A DNA stretch of 64,000 nt from Montifringilla adamsi. Lineage: Eukaryota > Chordata > Aves > Passeriformes > Passeridae. This document shows, one piece after another, positions 60,106 to 64,000 of the stretch; the first letter of the stretch is position 1, and each line of letters opens with the position of its first letter. The notes beneath the pieces are model-generated. The model saw nothing but the letters and a program-made list of their open reading frames with translations. It did no database searches and was not told where the DNA came from. The translations under genes and the position numbers were made by a program. The DNA is taken from contig JAGGNK010008670.1 in NCBI GenBank assembly GCA_017590115.1, positions 3,534,001-3,598,000 of the forward strand. Reading direction: 5' to 3'.

Positions 60106-61874
60106 TTAATGGGATGTTTCAAAAATTCATGTATCTTCCCAGTAAAACCTGTGAGACCTAATATTGATTTTAGTGGCAGTAAAAGCATCCCACTGTGCTC
60201 ATCTTAACCAGCAATATCCATACTATGCAAGCCGGTATTCTCCCCTCTAAGAGTTTAGTTACATGTCTATGTAGATTAACACTATTATTCACCAAGAGTC
60301 CCTTTTTGGTTTATAAAAGGCTGTGCTCAGTGGCAATCCCTATATAAAATAACTAAAAGGTATGTCACAGGCTAAAATATATCCAACAAAAAGACAGTAT
60401 TCAATCAAGGAAAATGAGCACGAAGATGCTTCTTGCCAAGAAAGAAAACAGTAAATTAAACACCATTGGAAGGTTTTAGAGAGCTAGTGTAAATGCTAGA
60501 GCAGGTAGTCCTGTGAGAGACACAGAAATGTGAACCTGATTTACAGGTCTGGGGAGTGAACTGGAGCAGTGGCATGTCTTGGAGTGACTGCAGCAGGCTG
60601 GGGATGGGGCCAGACCCCACACCAGGGCAGGACCACAACTCCTACTCCAACTCCTACCTGTGAACTTGAAATTCTATTCATGCACCAGAGGAAAAAGAGA
60701 ACCAGGATTGCTAAAAGTCTATTTCCAGGCAGCCTAGCTCACCACTTGCTGTCTATGAACTTCCTAGAAAGTTGGAAATATCATAGCACTGCTCGCTTAG
60801 TGCCACTTTTCATGCTGTTTGTCAGCATTTCCATTACAAACCTTTTTAAAGGGTTTCCAGCTCAGCCACAAAAAGCCACTTCAGGCTGAAAGCTGGCGGA
60901 CAGCTTCCCAGTCTGGGAGTGAACGACTCTGTCAAGCTAAACAAAACGTGGTTTATCTCTCTTCAGCAAAGGAAAGGCTCTGGGAGGTTTGAAAATTAAC
61001 AGGAGCTTCTACTTATACAAAGCTGTATATTCTTGTCCTATTTTCTATAGCATTAGCATACAAGTTATAAATTGTTGAGGGTTTTTTTAAAATTTATTTA
61101 AATTACAAACACACGTAAATATGATCCCCTCTGGCTATTTTGGATGAATCAGGAAGATTTTGCCAACGTCCCTCAATTAGGCATTCAGCTGTTGGTGACA
61201 ATTAGAGAGAAGGAAAAAAAGCCAGAAAAAGCTTTTTTTTTTCACTTACTCTACCTCTTGCAGCCAAGTTCTGTGAATCACAGGGTGTTGGTAGCTGAGT
61301 ATTGACCAATCAGCTCAATCAACAAACAATAACACACAGCAGCTTCCTTTTATCTGTAAGTTCCAAAGCACTTGAGAAAGAGGCACATCTACAAGCAAAT
61401 TTATTCTGCAAGAGGGTCGAGGTCCCTTGAGGCTGCATGGGAGGAGAAGGGGAGGTTTATAAGGGGATAAGTGCCACTGCCCTGGCTGCTGGTGTGTGGT
61501 GGCACAGTGACAGACCTGGCACTGCCCACAGCAAATACATCAGGATTAGGAATTGCAGCTCTGGGGTGCACTAGGGCACAACGGGAAGCTCGAGTAGAAA
61601 TCAGCCAAGAGGCACAATTAGGCAAGTTAATGGACCTAAAGTCCACCCAGGGCTGTAATGAAAGGTATCACCTCTGTCTTGGATCACTGGAAACCAAAAC
61701 AGTATCTCTAAGGGAGGGTCACTCCAACCTCACCTGATCCCTAAGGCATTTTCACTGGGATCTGCTACTGGTGTTACCTGAGATATGGGATGGATGGGTG
61801 GGTGCATGGATGGGTTTTCAGCTGGACAGGAGCTGAGCCTTTTCTTATGCCTTTCTGCTGCTGATGATGAGGGG
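60106..61874. other. Intergenic or intronic, no gene recognised
   Basis: Plain sequence; T10 run near 61232-61241 and a TGGA/GGGT-rich patch at 61785-61815. Frames around 61.5-62.1 kb up to 106 codons have no domain. Confidence 0.6.
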
Positions 61875-62027
61875 ATCCCTGTGCAGGGGTCTCCACATGC
61901 CTGGGGTTGCACAAGGGCTTGGCAGGGATGTGCAGAGACTCTTTGGGGCAAATCCCTGTGCAGGGGCTCCACGTGCCTGGAGTTGCACAAGGGCTTGGCA
62001 GGGATGTGCAGAGACTCTTTGGGGCAC
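61875..62027 (+). repeat. Two-copy 77-bp tandem duplication
   Basis: Copy 1 is 61875-61951 (77 bp), copy 2 is 61952-62027 (76 bp). They differ by one deleted T, two transitions (CACATG to CACGTG, CTGGGG to CTGGAG) and the final base, so identity is about 95 percent, suggesting a fairly recent duplication. Open frames on both strands repeat with it, which explains the repetitive peptides seen there. Confidence 0.95.
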
Positions 62028-62670
62028 AGGACCATTCCCCAGGCTCAGGGCAGCAGGGATGGGGAGGACTAAGGCAGCCATCAGAAAGGAGTAACGGAGA
62101 TTATCCTTTAAAAATCCACAGGTCACAGCAAATATGACTCAAGGACAGCCCTGGCAAACTGAAATCCCCACATGCACTGCTCCCAGGTAGGTGGAGGAGC
62201 TCAGCTTTGCATGGAGGCAAAAGTGGCCATAAGGGTTTTCTTCTCTTTTTTTTCCAGTTGGAAAGTCACCTGCTTCAGCCAGAGTTGTCAGTAAACCACA
62301 CACCATGAGACATCTGCAGGGCTAACAAATACTTTCTTCCACAGCAAGACAGGCTTTTTTATTAAAGAGAGCTGAGATGCTGTGTGTAGGAACGCAGAGT
62401 AAGACACCAGAAAAACCAATAAAAATGCAGGAATATTAGCAATATAGAAAAGAAAAAAATTGACACTGCCTGTCCATTTAAAAATGCCTTTAGAAGAATA
62501 TTTCAAATTGTAAGAGTTTTGAATGTAAAGGGGTCCATAGCAACAAAACACTGATATATCTGCTCCTTTTCCTTCATCTGTCTCCAGTATTCATTCAGTG
62601 AACAGATGCACACGGCAGCCACTGAAATAATGGGATACTGGTTTAAATGATCACTGGATTAGGCCTTATG
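62028..62670. other. Intergenic or intronic, nothing specific
   Basis: AT-rich, plain. No exon or repeat family recognised. Confidence 0.6.
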
Positions 62671-62804
62671 GTCTTCATTCAGCAAAGTATTTAAGCATAT
62701 GTTTAAGGTTAAATACATACTTTTCATGCTTAACTCTACAGGAATAAGCTTAAGTATATGCATCAATTTGAGCAGACACTTAAGAGCTCTGCAAAATCAG
62801 GATG
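62671..62804 (+). repeat. Ancient palindromic amniote repeat fossil
   Basis: Left end TTCATTCAGCAAAGTATTTAAGCATATGTTTAAG and right end CACTTAAGAGCTCTGCAAAATCAGGA (given as words) correspond to the two arms of a palindromic repeat I recall with ATTCAGCAAAGCACTTAAGC and GCTTAAGTGCTTTGCTGAAT. Inner words CATGCTTAAC and AAGCTTAAGTATATGC also fit. About 134 bp, strongly diverged. Confidence 0.5.
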
Positions 62805-63399
62805 GACATGCTGAGACATGTGTTAAGTGCACAGAGCTCCTTAACTGTTGCCTCCTGCAAAATCTCTGGTGGATTCACTGAATAATGGAAAGTGCCTGTC
62901 TCCTGTGCACAAACTCTGACCTGGGACAATTTTGGGTGATGCCTGTGGGTGCCACAGGTGGGTCCCCCAGGAGCTCCGTGTGGGCAGTAAAACCTGAGGC
63001 TGAGAAGCTGCTGCAAAAGTGCTGGGTGGTCTCTGGTCATGCTGGAGCAGGGGTTATTTAATACCATTTGTAATGGTTGCTTGGGGCAGGTGGTGGCTCA
63101 CTGAGGATGGGCTGTAGCACAAATGTTGCTGTATGTTATGCTGGAGAGGCGCAGAGCACACAGTGAGGGATTAGTAAGGATTTGGTCCCAGAGAAGAACT
63201 TCACTTCCCAACCCACTTGGAAAATAAATTCTACTCTAAACTCATGCTATTTTTTATGATGCACAAGGATGAAAAAAAAAAATCAACATAAAAATTTACA
63301 ATTACGTTACTCAAAGAGCTTGGGGGGGATTTTTTTTTTTCAATCTGTTGTATCAAAGGTATAAAGAGAACTCACTTGATCTTAGAATTCAGTAAATCC
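62805..63399. other. Intergenic or intronic, nothing specific
   Basis: GC-richer to 63150, then A/T runs (63270-63280, 63331-63340). No gene recognised. Confidence 0.6.
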
Positions 63400-64000
63400 C
63401 AAATATTTAGCCTAAACTATTTTTGGAGTTGTCTGAAATAAAGGTTTTGCAGAATGCTGAGCCTTATCTAATTTCACCAGATTATTTTAAAGCTCAAATC
63501 AAACCAGTATAAATAATGGGTAGAATTACTAACCTGCAGGGAATGTCATCACAAATTTCCTGGAGTTTTCCATGTAACTATGAGCATGACTGGTCTATTT
63601 ACTGAAAGTAGTATATACTGTATAATGTTCACTGAAAACTCATGTAACTCATGCAATATGATAACCACTAGGGTGCTACTGTGACGTAAAGGATATATTA
63701 CAATTTTATCCAATTCAAACAGGGAAAAAAATGCTTTTAATCGTCCTGCCCTCTAAACAAATACTTTGTCTGTTCTACTGAACTTGAAATTCAAGGTTAT
63801 ATATAAGTCATCCTGCAATAAAAATAATGTTATGGAATAAACAAGACTGCACTGCGATATGATTTGAGTCTTCAATCACTGCATTTTTTTGGAAATATTT
63901 ATATGAAGTGAATGTGTTATGTGTGCCAGGATTTTTTATGGTTCTTATAACGCAGTTGCAATGCATTGTATTGTTATGTGCAAAAGCTCTGGTGACAAGC
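63400..64000. promoter_or_regulatory. Candidate conserved non-coding or 3' UTR-like sequence
   Basis: AT-rich unique sequence with TGACGTAA (63682-63689, CRE/ATF-like), repeated AATAAA/AATAAAC-type words (near 63819 and 63836) and a GTTGCAATGCATTGTATTG patch (63954-63972). The polyadenylation-like words and AT content could fit a 3' UTR as well as an enhancer; no stop-terminated coding frame precedes it. It runs off the window. Confidence 0.3.

Noticed and set aside
61785..62137. Several overlapping frames with repeated peptides on both strands
   Set aside because: They are produced by the 77-bp tandem duplication.
1..64000. CRISPR array, tRNA, rRNA, phage or bacterial defence system
   Set aside because: No regularly spaced repeats, no cloverleaf with conserved TTCGANNC box, no prokaryotic gene organisation; CR1 fragments show a bird genome.
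1..64000. Known conserved microRNA genes
   Set aside because: I scanned for common vertebrate mature miRNA words and saw none; weak hairpins listed lack the usual 60-80 base precursor form.

Overview
The window looks like a piece of a bird nuclear genome. Two fragments match the 3' end of the CR1 LINE family that is typical of birds: one on the plus strand at about 24803-24916 and one on the minus strand at about 46892-46952. A possible songbird-type LTR edge lies at 49167. Composition is AT-leaning, with CpG depleted except in small islands. The species and chromosome cannot be read from the sequence.

I found no protein-coding gene, no rRNA or tRNA, no CRISPR array and no bacterial or phage-style operon. 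The longest open frames (235, 180, 177, 171 and 165 codons) show no recognisable domain, no coherent splice structure and no signal peptide plus body, and they read like chance frames. The best reading is an intergenic or intronic gene desert, perhaps beside a developmental gene outside the window. Short unrecognised coding exons and lncRNA exons cannot be excluded by eye.

Layout: 1-960 is a CpG island interrupted by long A and T tracts. 970-1420 continues as dense, conserved-looking non-coding sequence. From about 1.4 to 64 kb, plain sequence alternates with islands that look like conserved non-coding elements (candidate enhancers). They are rich in homeodomain-type ATTA/TTTATAA cores, FOX, SOX, POU and RUNX-like words, short palindromes and retained CpGs. 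The main ones are near 4.64-5.45, 7.85-8.05, 9.64-10.1, 13.42-13.65, 16.38-16.58, 25.2-25.4, 27.65-28.24, 29.14-30.4, 38.8-39.5, 40.2-40.45, 42.27-42.48, 53.4-55.9, 57.7-59.4 and 63.4-64.0 kb. Conservation itself is inferred from sequence character, because no alignment could be run.

The most distinctive positive signal is a scatter of very old, degenerate interspersed-repeat fossils, several of them palindromic. They lie near 6.41, 14.73, 21.0, 42.7, 45.35, 46.04, 60.0 and 62.67 kb and resemble families I recall as abundant in turtles and crocodilians. Their persistence in a bird desert makes them candidates for exaptation. Younger features are microsatellites, a two-copy 77-bp tandem duplication (61875-62027), a 209-bp purine-rich tract (37561-37769) and a TGACCT/CACTTGAC half-site cluster (48301-48408).
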